Assembly (NCBI RefSeq): GCF_002835735.1
Contig: NZ_PISD01000077.1
Location: 1 to 50,346 of the forward strand
Direction of reading: 5' to 3'
DNA from: Cytobacillus horneckiae
GTDB taxonomy: Bacteria > Bacillota > Bacilli > Bacillales > Cytobacillaceae
Length of the DNA stretch: 50,346 bases
Shown: in pieces, positions 34,540 to 43,192 of the stretch
Numbering within the stretch: position 1 is the first letter of the stretch
How the letters are laid out: the number at the start of each line of letters is the position of its first letter
Notes under the pieces: model-generated
Database searches by the model: none
What the model saw: only the letters and a program-made list of their open reading frames with translations
What the model was told of the DNA's origin: nothing
Position numbers and translations under genes: made by a program

Positions 34540-35715
34540 TTAGGCTGATTCTCTTTCAATAACAACCGCAATGCCTTGCCCTCCGCCAATACAGGCAGTA
34601 ATTAAACCGTATTTTCCATTTGCACGCTTTAGCTCATAAACAGCTTTGGTTATTAGAATTGCGCCAGTCGCACCAAGTGGATGCCCATGTGCAATTGCAC
34701 CGCCATTCCTATTTAATTTATCCTGATCAAAATTCAGCTCCCTATCACAAGCAATTACTTGAGAGGCAAAAGCTTCATTCAATTCTATTAAGTCCATATC
34801 CTCGAGTGTCAGCTTCGATTTCTCCAACAATTTCTTTATGGCTGGCACAGGACCGATTCCCATAATATTTGGATCGACACCAGAAACGGCTGATTCTCGA
34901 ATAACAGCCAATGGTTTTAATCCAAGACTCTCTGCCTTTTCCCGCGACATAACGACAAGCGCGGAAGCAGCGTCATTTAGCCCAGAGCTATTCCCTGCTG
35001 TAACGGAACCATTTTTTACAAATGCTGCCGGCAGCTTATTTAAAGCTTCCATTGTAGTTTGAGGACGAGGATGCTCATCTCGAGAAAAAGATACCGGTTC
35101 TCCCTTTCTTACCGGGATAGCAATTGGTACGATTTGCTCTTCAAACCGGCCCTCTTCCATTGCAGCTGCCATTCTTTGTTGGCTGCGAAGAGCAAAGTCA
35201 TCCTGTTCTTTTCTAGTAATCTGATATTTTTCCACTAAATTTTCTGCCGTGATACCCATAGGAGGATCACCGATTTCTGCTGGTGACAGCTGTGACTTTC
35301 GAAATTTTGGGAGACCAGGACTATAAGCTTTCTCAGGCCGTTCCATTAAATAAGGAGCTCGGCTCATACTTTCCGTACCTCCCGCTATATACACATCCCC
35401 TGCACCAGCTTGAATGGCTTGTGCGGCTAGGACAACTGCATTTATTCCAGATCCGCATTGTCGATCAATTGTCAGACCAGGCAGGTTCAGCGATAATCCC
35501 GCTTGCAACGCAGTCAATCTTGTAATATTTCCTCCGCCGCTAAGCACGTTGCCAAATATGACATCATCAATCTCATCGGCATTTACTTTTGCCCTTTTTA
35601 CCGCTTCCTTTATTACTTCAGCTCCGAAAACATGGGCAGGAACAGTTGCTAACGCTCCACCCTGCCTTGCTATCGGAGTTCTAACAGCAGATACAATAAC
35701 AGCATCTCTATTCAT
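34540..35715 (-). CDS. fadA: Acetyl-CoA C-acyltransferase (thiolase)
   Basis: A 391-residue thiolase with all catalytic segments: the nucleophilic Cys in IDRQCGSGINAVVLAAQAI (about residue 88), NEAFASQV, GGAIAHGHPLGATGA with the active His, and the second Cys in GLITACIGGGQG. The set is typical of degradative or biosynthetic homotetramers; in this operon it most likely performs the last cleavage, releasing acetyl-CoA or propionyl-CoA. It follows the SDR gene by 17 bp and has AAAGGAGG at its start. Confidence 0.93.
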   Translation of the reverse strand: MNRDAVIVSAVRTPIARQGGALATVPAHVFGAEVIKEAVKRAKVNADEIDDVIFGNVLSGGGNITRLTALQAGLSLNLPGLTIDRQCGSGINAVVLAAQAIQAGAGDVYIAGGTESMSRAPYLMERPEKAYSPGLPKFRKSQLSPAEIGDPPMGITAENLVEKYQITRKEQDDFALRSQQRMAAAMEEGRFEEQIVPIAIPVRKGEPVSFSRDEHPRPQTTMEALNKLPAAFVKNGSVTAGNSSGLNDAASALVVMSREKAESLGLKPLAVIRESAVSGVDPNIMGIGPVPAIKKLLEKSKLTLEDMDLIELNEAFASQVIACDRELNFDQDKLNRNGGAIAHGHPLGATGAILITKAVYELKRANGKYGLITACIGGGQGIAVVIERESA

Positions 35716-35732
35716 TGAACTTTCCTCCTTTG

Positions 35733-36506
35733 TTAGTTGGCAACCGATCCTCCATCTACCACAATCGTCTCACCTGTCACAAAGTCAGATGCGGCTGATG
35801 CCAAGAAGAGCGCAACCCCTTTCAGGTCAGTATCTGATCCAAACTTGCGCAATGGTGTCCCTTGCAGAAACTTATCTCTGCTTTTTTCTATGAGGACTTT
35901 CGACATTTTTGTAGGGAAGAAGCCAGGAGCAATCGCATTTACATAGACACCGCGCGGGCCCCATTTTACTGCCAGGTCCTTCGTAAAGGAGATGACTCCT
36001 CCCTTGCTGGCGTTATATCCTATCGCATCCATCACTTCAGGATTTGACCCTTTTAGGCCTGCTACTGATGCAATATTAATAATCTTGCCATATTGCTGTT
36101 CGAGCATGACTTTACCTGCTGCCTGTGACATTAAGAAAGTGCCAAAAACATTTACATTTAATACTTTTTGAAATGCTTCGATCGGCATTTCCTCTGCGGG
36201 AGCGCCCCATGTAGCTCCGCTATTATTAACTAAAATATCAATTCTTCCAAATTTTTCAAGCGTTTCATTTACTACTGCATTCACATCGTCTTGATTAGTG
36301 ATATCGCACTGTAGTGATAATGTCTTTACACCCATAGTATTTAACTTTTCACTTACAACATCACAGTTCTCTTTCTTTCTTGAACAAAGGACGACGTTCG
36401 CCCCTGCTTCAGCAAACCCTACGGCAATTTGCTCTCCTAGGCCGCGGCCTCCACCAGTTACAATCGCAGTCTTTCCTGTCAAATCAAACAGTTCTTTCAC
36501 ATGCAT
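35733..36506 (-). CDS. SDR family oxidoreductase (hydroxyacyl-CoA dehydrogenase-like)
   Basis: A 257-residue classical SDR. TGGGRGLGEQIA binds the cofactor; NNSGATWG, the catalytic Ser in NIASVAGLKG, and YNASKGG (Tyr-Lys) complete the active site. It sits between the ACAD11-like dehydrogenase and thiolase genes, exactly where a 3-hydroxyacyl-CoA dehydrogenase is needed, so I infer that role. It is a paralogue of the SDR at 22415-23188. No HAD-fold 3-hydroxyacyl-CoA dehydrogenase is present in the window, which supports an SDR doing the step. Confidence 0.88.
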   Translation of the reverse strand: MHVKELFDLTGKTAIVTGGGRGLGEQIAVGFAEAGANVVLCSRKKENCDVVSEKLNTMGVKTLSLQCDITNQDDVNAVVNETLEKFGRIDILVNNSGATWGAPAEEMPIEAFQKVLNVNVFGTFLMSQAAGKVMLEQQYGKIINIASVAGLKGSNPEVMDAIGYNASKGGVISFTKDLAVKWGPRGVYVNAIAPGFFPTKMSKVLIEKSRDKFLQGTPLRKFGSDTDLKGVALFLASAASDFVTGETIVVDGGSVAN

Positions 36507-36527
36507 GAAGCGTCCACCTCCACATAA

Positions 36528-37739
36528 TTATTGATATTTTTTCAATTCCTGTCTGGCTATTGCTCTTTTATGCACTTCATCCGGACCATCTGCTAACCTT
36601 AAAGTTCTGATATTTGCCCAGCTAGCTGCAAGTGGATAATCCTGGCTTACTCCTGCTGCTCCAAGTGCCTGGATTGCATGATCAATTATCTGTAAAGCCA
36701 TATTCGGTGCAACTACTTTAATCATCGCAATTTCTGTTTTTGCTGCTTTATTACCAACCGTATCCATCATGTAAGCCGCTTTAAGCGTTAAAAGGCGCGA
36801 TTGCTCAATATTGATTCTCGCTTCAGCAATCCACTCTTGGATTACACCTTGTTCAGCGAGTTTTTTCCCAAATGCTGTTCTTTCCTGAACACGCTTGCAG
36901 AGAATTCCCAACGCTCTCTCTGCTGCGCCGATCGTCCGCATGCAATGATGAATTCTGCCCGGTCCTAGCCTTCCTTGAGCAATTTCGAACCCTCTTCCTT
37001 CACCTAAAAGCATATTAGAAGCAGGAACTCTTACGTTTTTAAATTCAATCTCGGCATGGCCATGTGGCGCATGGTCATAACCAAACACTTGCAATGTTCG
37101 CTTAATTGTGACACCTGGTGTATCTAGCGGAACAAGAATCATTGATTGCTGTTGATGCTTTGGTGCATGAGGATCGTTTTTCCCCATGACGATGGCAATC
37201 TTACATCTTGGATCTCCAGCTCCTGAAGACCACCATTTTGTACCATTTATGATATACTCATCAGCATCACGAATAATACTTGCTTCGATATTCGTTGCAT
37301 CAGAAGAAGCGACATTTGGTTCAGTCATTGAAAAACATGACCGAATCTCTCCATCCAAAAGCGGACGAAGCCATTTATCTTTATGCTCCTCACTGCCATA
37401 ACGAACGAGCACTTCCATATTGCCTGTATCTGGTGCAGCGCAATTAAAAACTTCAGGGGCAATGCTTGATCTTCCCATCAGCTCACATAAAGGGGCATAC
37501 TCCAAGTTGGTTAATCCTCCACCATACTCGCTTTCTGGCAAAAATAAATTCCAGAGCCCTGCGTCTTTTGCTTTTTGCTTTAACTCCTCAATAATTGGAG
37601 GATAAGAAGAGAACCGATCGTGACGATCAAGCTGCTCGCTGAAAATTTCCTCGTTTGGAAAAATATGTTCATCCATAAAATCACTAATTTTTTTTCGGTA
37701 GTTTTCCACCTTTTCTGAATACTCAAAATTCAAATCCAA
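36528..37739 (-). CDS. ACAD10/11-like acyl-CoA dehydrogenase
   Basis: A dehydrogenase of about 403 residues. CFSMTEPNVASSDATNIE and NGTKWWSSGAGD form the FAD and substrate region, and HGHAEIEFKNVRVP follows. The C-terminus reads LADGPDEVHKRAIARQEL: an Asp-Gly-Pro-Asp signature, not the usual EGT, that marks the ACAD10/11 and LvaC-like branch. The longest frame starts at TTG 37763, but AAGGAAGG lies 5 nt before TTG 37739, which I prefer; the start is uncertain. It shares the operon with the APH-type kinase whose domain is fused to this one in human ACAD11. Confidence 0.88.
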   Translation of the reverse strand: MDLNFEYSEKVENYRKKISDFMDEHIFPNEEIFSEQLDRHDRFSSYPPIIEELKQKAKDAGLWNLFLPESEYGGGLTNLEYAPLCELMGRSSIAPEVFNCAAPDTGNMEVLVRYGSEEHKDKWLRPLLDGEIRSCFSMTEPNVASSDATNIEASIIRDADEYIINGTKWWSSGAGDPRCKIAIVMGKNDPHAPKHQQQSMILVPLDTPGVTIKRTLQVFGYDHAPHGHAEIEFKNVRVPASNMLLGEGRGFEIAQGRLGPGRIHHCMRTIGAAERALGILCKRVQERTAFGKKLAEQGVIQEWIAEARINIEQSRLLTLKAAYMMDTVGNKAAKTEIAMIKVVAPNMALQIIDHAIQALGAAGVSQDYPLAASWANIRTLRLADGPDEVHKRAIARQELKKYQ

Positions 37740-37769
37740 CACTTCCTTCCTTGTTTCATTCAACTTTGT

Positions 37770-38171
37770 TTATGCATATTTGCTGAATTTCACCTTTCCT
37801 TTTAATACAGGCTGACCTTTTTGATTGATCGCGTGAACTGCAAAATAAATGCTGTCATTTTCTTCACGTTCAGCCGACGCCCTAAGCGTTATGACATCAT
37901 CAATAAATACCATTCCTGAAAAGCGAATTTGATAGTCTTCTATAAGCCCTTCATCATAATACGGTGTAAAAAGCTTAGCCAAATTCCCCATAGTCCACAT
38001 TCCATGAGCGATAATACCAGGCAATCCTGCTTTTGCCGCTTCTGCATCGACCGTATGGATCGGATTGAAATCTCCTGAAGCACCAGAGTATTTAATTAAA
38101 TCCATTCGTGAGACTGGATCGAGTATTACTTCTAACCTTTCACCAATATTAATCTCTGATAATGTTTTCAT
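37770..38171 (-). CDS. MaoC-family dehydratase, catalytic subunit-like
   Basis: A 133-residue single hotdog-domain protein with the R-hydratase motif: Asp in YSGASGDFNPIHTVD followed by GLPGIIAHGMWTMGNL. It hydrates enoyl-CoA to (R)-3-hydroxyacyl-CoA or the reverse. It overlaps the FAS1-like hotdog gene by 4 bp (ATGA), and the two probably form a heterodimer, as ChsH1-ChsH2 and HadAB do. It carries the catalytic Asp and His of the pair. Confidence 0.87.
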   Translation of the reverse strand: MKTLSEINIGERLEVILDPVSRMDLIKYSGASGDFNPIHTVDAEAAKAGLPGIIAHGMWTMGNLAKLFTPYYDEGLIEDYQIRFSGMVFIDDVITLRASAEREENDSIYFAVHAINQKGQPVLKGKVKFSKYA

Positions 38172-38617
38172 ACTTTCATCGCCTTCCTGACAGCTTCAGT
38201 AATAATCGTCACTGCTTCCTCTGTAAAAATTAGCTTTCCATCGCTATCTTCACCATATCGTTTCACTGACAAAAAGCCCATCAATCCATTACTGCCTGTT
38301 TTTTCATAATAATCCTGCACTTCTGTCCAGCAATAAATATCCTCCCCAACAACTAATGGCCTGGTGTAATGGTATTTTTGCTCGCCATGTATCAATCCTT
38401 TTGACGGAAGATTTAAGCCATCGATTTTACCGGCATCGAATATTCTTGGAAAAGTTGGCGGCGCGATATTATTTCCGTACCTAGAATTCCTGCCCACTTC
38501 CTCATCGATAAAAATCGGATGTGGATCGCCGATGGACTCAGCGAACCGCTTGACAAGGCCTCGCTCGACAGTATTTTTCACTTTTTCAGATACACTGCCT
38601 TTAAAATGTTCGTACAT
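38168..38617 (-). CDS. MaoC-like N-terminal (FAS1-type) dehydratase subunit
   Basis: A 149-residue hotdog protein of the HadA-like 'MaoC dehydratase N-terminal' type. VKRFAESIGDPHPIFIDEE and APPTFPRIFDAG are diagnostic. It lacks the full Asp-His pair of the partner and serves as the substrate-binding half. I chose ATG 38617 with AAGAGG 8 nt upstream; the GTG three codons earlier is inside the ribosome site. It lies 17 bp after the fabG-like gene, which makes or uses the (R)-3-hydroxy product. Confidence 0.85.
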   Translation of the reverse strand: MYEHFKGSVSEKVKNTVERGLVKRFAESIGDPHPIFIDEEVGRNSRYGNNIAPPTFPRIFDAGKIDGLNLPSKGLIHGEQKYHYTRPLVVGEDIYCWTEVQDYYEKTGSNGLMGFLSVKRYGEDSDGKLIFTEEAVTIITEAVRKAMKV

Positions 38618-38634
38618 ACTATTCACCTCTTGAA

Positions 38635-39399
38635 TTAATTTTTTGGACCGCCGGCAACATAGATTACTTGACCGCTTACAAATGATGATTTTTCATCTGC
38701 AAAGAAAGCCACAGCATTTGCAATATCAGAAGGCTGGCCGCTTCTGGCAACTGGAATTGCACTAATTGCACCTTGAACAAAATCCTCAAAAGGAATGCCA
38801 ACACGGGCTGCAGTGGCCTTAGTCATTTCCGTTTCGATAAATCCTGGAGCGACAGAGTTTGCTGTTATTCCATATTTTCCAAGTTCAATCGCAAGTGTCT
38901 TTGTCAACCCTTGCAAACCTGCTTTAGCTGTAGCGTAATTTGATTGGCCGCGGTTTCCTAACGCAGAGGTTGAGGAAATGCTGATAATCCGCCCGTATTT
39001 TTGTTCGACCATATATTTTTGTGCTGCACGCGCAGCATTAAATGATCCTTTCAAATGAACATCCATTACAAGCTGCCAGTCCTCATCTGTCATTTTAAAC
39101 AACAAATTGTCTCTAATAACACCCGCATTATTTACTAATATATCTAGAGTGCCAAATTGTTTAATAGTTTCAGCCATAGCTGCTTCCACTTCTTCCTTCT
39201 CAGTCACACTAGCCTTTTTAACAAGAATGTTATAGCCTTTATCTTTAAATTCCGTCTCTGTTTCCTGAAGCGCTTCATCGTTAATATCGATAATGGAAAT
39301 CTTCGCCCCCTCTTCTGCTAATTGCAATGCGACGCCCTTACCTATTCCTCTGCTGCCGCCAGTAATAAAAGCTGTTCTCCCTGCAAATCTTGCACTCAT
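38635..39399 (-). CDS. fabG: FabG-like 3-oxoacyl reductase
   Basis: A 254-residue classical SDR with TGGSRGIGKGVA at the N-terminus, NNAGVIRDNLLFKM, the catalytic Ser in SISSTSALGN, YATAK and the C-terminal SGQVIYVAGG. The NNAG(VI)xRDxLL block is characteristic of 3-oxoacyl-ACP/CoA reductases. Placed directly before the two MaoC subunits, it can interconvert 3-oxoacyl- and (R)-3-hydroxyacyl-CoA. It is probably an accessory, CoA-linked copy, not the fatty-acid-synthesis FabG. Confidence 0.88.
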   Translation of the reverse strand: MSARFAGRTAFITGGSRGIGKGVALQLAEEGAKISIIDINDEALQETETEFKDKGYNILVKKASVTEKEEVEAAMAETIKQFGTLDILVNNAGVIRDNLLFKMTDEDWQLVMDVHLKGSFNAARAAQKYMVEQKYGRIISISSTSALGNRGQSNYATAKAGLQGLTKTLAIELGKYGITANSVAPGFIETEMTKATAARVGIPFEDFVQGAISAIPVARSGQPSDIANAVAFFADEKSSFVSGQVIYVAGGPKN

Positions 39400-39436
39400 T
39401 AGAACTCCTCCTAGGAATTAAAAATTTTACGGTTTT

Positions 39437-40615
39437 TTATAATTGCTGACCTAGCTTTACATGCCCTTTAATTAGGTTTCTGGAAATAATTAATCTTTGA
39501 ATTTCATCTGTTCCATCGTAAATTCTCCATAATCTCGCTTCACGGTACCACCTTTCAATTGGTAGCTCTCTCGTATAGCCCATTCCTCCATGTATTTGCA
39601 TCACCCGATCTACGACTCGATTGCCCATATTGGATCCATAAAGCTTTGCCATTGAGGCATAGTGGCGGTTATCTTCTCCCTGATCCAGTGTAAAAGCGGC
39701 ATTCAAAACAAGCCATTTTGCAGCTTCTATCTCTACTGCTGAATCAGCGATTTGCCATTGAATTGCCTGTCTTTCCGCAATCGGCTTTCCGAATGTTTCT
39801 CTTTCTTTCGCATAATCAATCGCCATTTGCAATAATCGCTCAGCGGCCCCAACTGCACGGGCGCCGACAATCCAACGGGCGAACCCAATCCATTCAAGTC
39901 CGAGATTATATCCTCCATGCAATTCTCCTAAAATATTTTCCTCTGGAACTCTAACATTATCAAACACAAGTCCAGCAGGCCCCCATTCACCCATTGTGTG
40001 AATAAACTCTGACTTCCACCCCATCTCTCTGTCCGCTATAAAGCACGTGACACCTTGACGGCCCTTTGAGCTTTTATGGAGTTCTTTATCTGTAATCGCG
40101 ATGACCATTACAAAGTCCGCTTCGTTTCCGCCAGTAATAAATGTTTTTTCCCCATTTAAAACCCATTCATTTCCGTCCTTGACAGCTGTCATCTTAATAT
40201 TTTGCGTATCTGATCCTGCACTCGGCTCAGTCATTGCAAAACACGATTTCTTTTCTCCATTAATGGTAGGAATTAAATAGTTTCTTTTCTGTTCTTCATT
40301 CCCGTAATAAAGAATATTGTCAGCAGAGCCGCCAAAATTAAACGGCACAAAAGTTTTTGAAACTTCCATGGACACAATCGCCTGCATCATCTGACCAAGA
40401 TTGGCTCCTCCATATTCTTCCGGTGTATTAATGCCCCAGAACCCTGCTTCCTTTGCCTTGAGCTGCAGATTACTTTGAATTTCTTTTGACAAGCTCGGCC
40501 TTCCTTCTCGTTCGTTTCGCAAAACATCATTTTCAAGCGGAATTAATTCTTTTTCTACAAATTTTCTGATTGTTTGCTGGACCATTTTTTGCTCTTCTGT
40601 TAGTCGTAAATACAT
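39437..40615 (-). CDS. Acyl-CoA dehydrogenase with Asp at the catalytic position
   Basis: A 392-residue acyl-CoA dehydrogenase. CFAMTEPSAGSDTQNIKMT and NGEKTFITGGNEADF bind FAD and substrate; RETFGKPIAERQAIQWQIAD and HGGMGYTRELPIERWYREAR are typical. The catalytic motif reads IYDGTDEIQRLI, so Asp replaces the normal Glu of YEGT. Such members exist and may be tuned for unusual acyl groups. It is the first gene of the main catabolic operon and has AAGGAG before its ATG. A candidate TetR operator lies 26-43 bp upstream. Confidence 0.9.
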   Translation of the reverse strand: MYLRLTEEQKMVQQTIRKFVEKELIPLENDVLRNEREGRPSLSKEIQSNLQLKAKEAGFWGINTPEEYGGANLGQMMQAIVSMEVSKTFVPFNFGGSADNILYYGNEEQKRNYLIPTINGEKKSCFAMTEPSAGSDTQNIKMTAVKDGNEWVLNGEKTFITGGNEADFVMVIAITDKELHKSSKGRQGVTCFIADREMGWKSEFIHTMGEWGPAGLVFDNVRVPEENILGELHGGYNLGLEWIGFARWIVGARAVGAAERLLQMAIDYAKERETFGKPIAERQAIQWQIADSAVEIEAAKWLVLNAAFTLDQGEDNRHYASMAKLYGSNMGNRVVDRVMQIHGGMGYTRELPIERWYREARLWRIYDGTDEIQRLIISRNLIKGHVKLGQQL

Positions 40616-40640
40616 AAATAACAGCTCCTTTTATTTAATA

Positions 40641-40658
40641 ATACTAACCAGTTAGTAT
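40641..40658. promoter_or_regulatory. TetR-type operator palindrome (operator 1)
   Basis: ATACTAACCAGTTAGTAT is a perfect palindrome with 8-bp arms around a 2-bp centre. It lies just before the acyl-CoA dehydrogenase gene, in the 54-bp gap after the ligase gene. It matches the site at 42285-42300. Confidence 0.65.
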
Positions 40659-40669
40659 GTTAATGATAG

Positions 40670-42253
40670 TTATATTTGTAACTGTTCCTTTAAACTTCGT
40701 TTTAGGATTTTTCCAACTGCAGTTTTCGGAAATTCTTGCAAAAACTCTACAGCGTGCGGAACTTTGTATACAGCTAATTGATCTCTGCAATACTGAATCA
40801 GTTCTTCTTCAGATAACTGTTCATTCTCCTTTAACACCACAAATGCCTTGACTGTTTCTCCTCGATACGGATCAGGAACGCCAACCACTGCAGCTTCAAG
40901 CACTTTTGGATGAGCGTACAAAATGTCCTCCACTTCAATAGGATATACATTGTAGCCGCTTGCAATAATTAATTCCTTTTTTCTGCCAATAATATAAAAA
41001 TACCCGTCACTATCCATCTTCGCGAGATCACCTGTATAAAGCCAGCCATTTCGTAAGGCATGCTCAGTTTCTTCAGGCAATTTCCAATAACCTTTCATTA
41101 CTTGTGGCCCTTTTACGATTAACTCTCCTACTTCACCGACAGTCATTTCAGCTGTACCCGTTGCTGCATCCACAATTCTCGCATCTGTATTTGGTATTGG
41201 AATGCCGATACTGCCAGCTTTTTGCAATCCATTAATTGGATTTCTATGTGTAACAGGAGAAGCTTCTGACAGCCCAAACCCTTCAGCAACCTTTGTTCCG
41301 CTAGTTTCGTTGAACTGCTTTAGCACTTCTGCTGGCAATGGGGCTGAACCGCTGCTGCAAGTCTTCAAACAACTAAGATTAAAAGGTCTTACTTTAAAAT
41401 AATTTAACAAGGCGATATACATTGTAGGTACGCCGGGAAAAATAGAAGGCTTTGTTTGTTCTATGATATTTACAACTTCTTCCGGTTGAAATCTAGGAAT
41501 AAGTATTAAATTCCCTCCTATATAAAAGGTCAGGTTCATGCAGCTAGTCATGCCATATACATGAAATAATGGTGAAATTGACAGCACCCTTTCTTCACCT
41601 AACACTGTTCTGGATACAGCTGTTGCATAGCTTTGCAATGTATTAGATACAAGATTATAATGTGTGAGCATTGCCCCCTTTGCCCGTCCAGTCGTACCGC
41701 CTGTATATTGTAGGACTGCGATATCCTCCCGGGGGTTTATTGAGACAGCAGGTGCTTTTAATCCTCTCTCCTGAATAAGCTCATCAAATTTGGAACCGCT
41801 TTCAAAAGATACAGAAATAACTTCATTTAATAAGGTTTCTCCCTGTATCTCCTCAACTGTTGCTAGCATTTGTTCCAACACAATCATGACAGTTGCCCCG
41901 GAATCATTTAATACATGCATAAGCTCTGATGACTTGTATAAAGGATTGATTTGTACAATTGTTGCTCCACACGCCAGTGCAGCATAATATGCAATAGGAT
42001 ATTGAGGACAGTTAGGCAGCATGAGCGCTACCCTGACTCCCTTTTTAACACCGAGATTGTATAATGAACCGGCTGCGCTATCAATCATTTGGTCTAGCTG
42101 CTTATAAGTATATGTCTTTTGCTGAAAGGTTATAGCGGTATGATTGGCATATTTATGTGCAGATTGCTTGAAGAGTTCTAGAAGAGTAATGTCTGGGATG
42201 TCGATTTCTCTTGGATTTCCTTCAGCAACATGTTTGTACCAAGGTCTTTCCAT
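40670..42253 (-). CDS. Long-chain-type acyl-CoA ligase
   Basis: A 527-residue AMP-forming ligase. It has the P-loop YTGGTTGRAKGAMLTHYN, EGFGLSEASPVTH, LYTGDLAKMDSDGYFYIIGRKKELI and a C-terminal TAVGKILKRSLKEQ with the catalytic Lys. The pattern is closest to LcfA/FadD-type fatty acid ligases. The ribosome site is weak (GGTTGTGAT). It is preceded by operator 2 and followed by operator 1, so ligase and dehydrogenase genes appear to answer to the same repressor. Confidence 0.92.
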   Translation of the reverse strand: MERPWYKHVAEGNPREIDIPDITLLELFKQSAHKYANHTAITFQQKTYTYKQLDQMIDSAAGSLYNLGVKKGVRVALMLPNCPQYPIAYYAALACGATIVQINPLYKSSELMHVLNDSGATVMIVLEQMLATVEEIQGETLLNEVISVSFESGSKFDELIQERGLKAPAVSINPREDIAVLQYTGGTTGRAKGAMLTHYNLVSNTLQSYATAVSRTVLGEERVLSISPLFHVYGMTSCMNLTFYIGGNLILIPRFQPEEVVNIIEQTKPSIFPGVPTMYIALLNYFKVRPFNLSCLKTCSSGSAPLPAEVLKQFNETSGTKVAEGFGLSEASPVTHRNPINGLQKAGSIGIPIPNTDARIVDAATGTAEMTVGEVGELIVKGPQVMKGYWKLPEETEHALRNGWLYTGDLAKMDSDGYFYIIGRKKELIIASGYNVYPIEVEDILYAHPKVLEAAVVGVPDPYRGETVKAFVVLKENEQLSEEELIQYCRDQLAVYKVPHAVEFLQEFPKTAVGKILKRSLKEQLQI

Positions 42254-42284
42254 AGATAAATCACAACCTTTTTGGATAATAGAA

Positions 42285-42300
42285 ACTGACCGATCAGTAT
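42285..42300. promoter_or_regulatory. TetR-type operator palindrome (operator 2)
   Basis: ACTGACCGATCAGTAT lies 32 bp upstream of the ligase ATG. Its arms ACTGA/TCAGT are palindromic, and it fits operator 1 as ACTRACCRRTYAGTAT. Both copies are followed by GTT on the plus strand, in the same orientation relative to the gene. Confidence 0.6.
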
Positions 42301-42367
42301 GTTCAGAATATTCAATAATTATAATAACAAACTTTTATCCCTTTGCCAACTACTTTCTAATAATTGA

Positions 42368-43192
42368 CTATTTTTTTTGCAGTGATTTCCTAATTTCAAT
42401 ATCATCAATGATCGAAGATACAATATGAAGCGTATCCCATTCACCATTAGATAGCTGGATCATGCCATATTTCTTCGGAAAAAGTCTTTCTTTAATTTCC
42501 TGAACTGAACCACCCTCGTTATAAAGTTTCTCTACCTTTTCATATAGATTTTCTAAGTAATCTATCTTCCTTTTTATTTGTACCTTACCATTTGCATGAT
42601 AGCCTGAATGTGCACAAAACATAGATTGAAAATCATATGTCAGCAGCTTCTTTAATGATTGAATAATCACAGGTATTGATTCTGTGTCCATTGCAATTCT
42701 TGTATGAGGATCGACATAAAGATCGCCTGAAAACATCATACCTCTTTCTTTATTAAACAGGGCGATATGATCGTCAGCATGACCAGGAGTATAAATGACT
42801 TCCCATGTGTAATGATTAGAACTTATTGTACTTCCTAGAGGTAAGGCATGAAATGCCTCCCGTGTCCCCCATGTGTTCTGCCTGTATTTTGGATAAGGAG
42901 TGTGTTGCGCGCATATCTCTACTCCTTTTGAATGTACAAATACCGGCAGCTTCATTTCTTCAGCAAACCACGGGCAATTACCTGAATGGTCTTCATGACT
43001 ATGCGTCAAAACGACTTTGTTAAGTGAAAGAGATTCATAAAAAGGGACAAGCTCTGTTTGTAAATTTTTCGGACCTGTATCAACTACTATTCCATCAACA
43101 ATAAATGAATAAATCGTTCTCACAACTTTCCCGTTTCTCTCCAGACCTCCTTCCGCACAAATAACCCCATCATGTTTATAAATTGTTAGCAT
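42368..43192 (-). CDS. Metallo-beta-lactamase fold hydrolase
   Basis: A 274-residue MBL-fold protein. The metal motif THSHEDHSGNCPW (HxHxDH) is intact, followed by the His in YTPGHADDHIALF, the Asp in GMMFSGDLYVD and a C-terminal FCAHSGYH. It belongs to the broad glyoxalase II-like/quorum-lactonase-type group; a thioester or lactone substrate would suit the neighbouring acyl-CoA genes. I chose ATG 43192, with AAAGGATGAG upstream. It overlaps the end of the ketopantoate reductase-like gene by 17 bp, so the two are coupled. Confidence 0.85.
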   Translation of the reverse strand: MLTIYKHDGVICAEGGLERNGKVVRTIYSFIVDGIVVDTGPKNLQTELVPFYESLSLNKVVLTHSHEDHSGNCPWFAEEMKLPVFVHSKGVEICAQHTPYPKYRQNTWGTREAFHALPLGSTISSNHYTWEVIYTPGHADDHIALFNKERGMMFSGDLYVDPHTRIAMDTESIPVIIQSLKKLLTYDFQSMFCAHSGYHANGKVQIKRKIDYLENLYEKVEKLYNEGGSVQEIKERLFPKKYGMIQLSNGEWDTLHIVSSIIDDIEIRKSLQKK

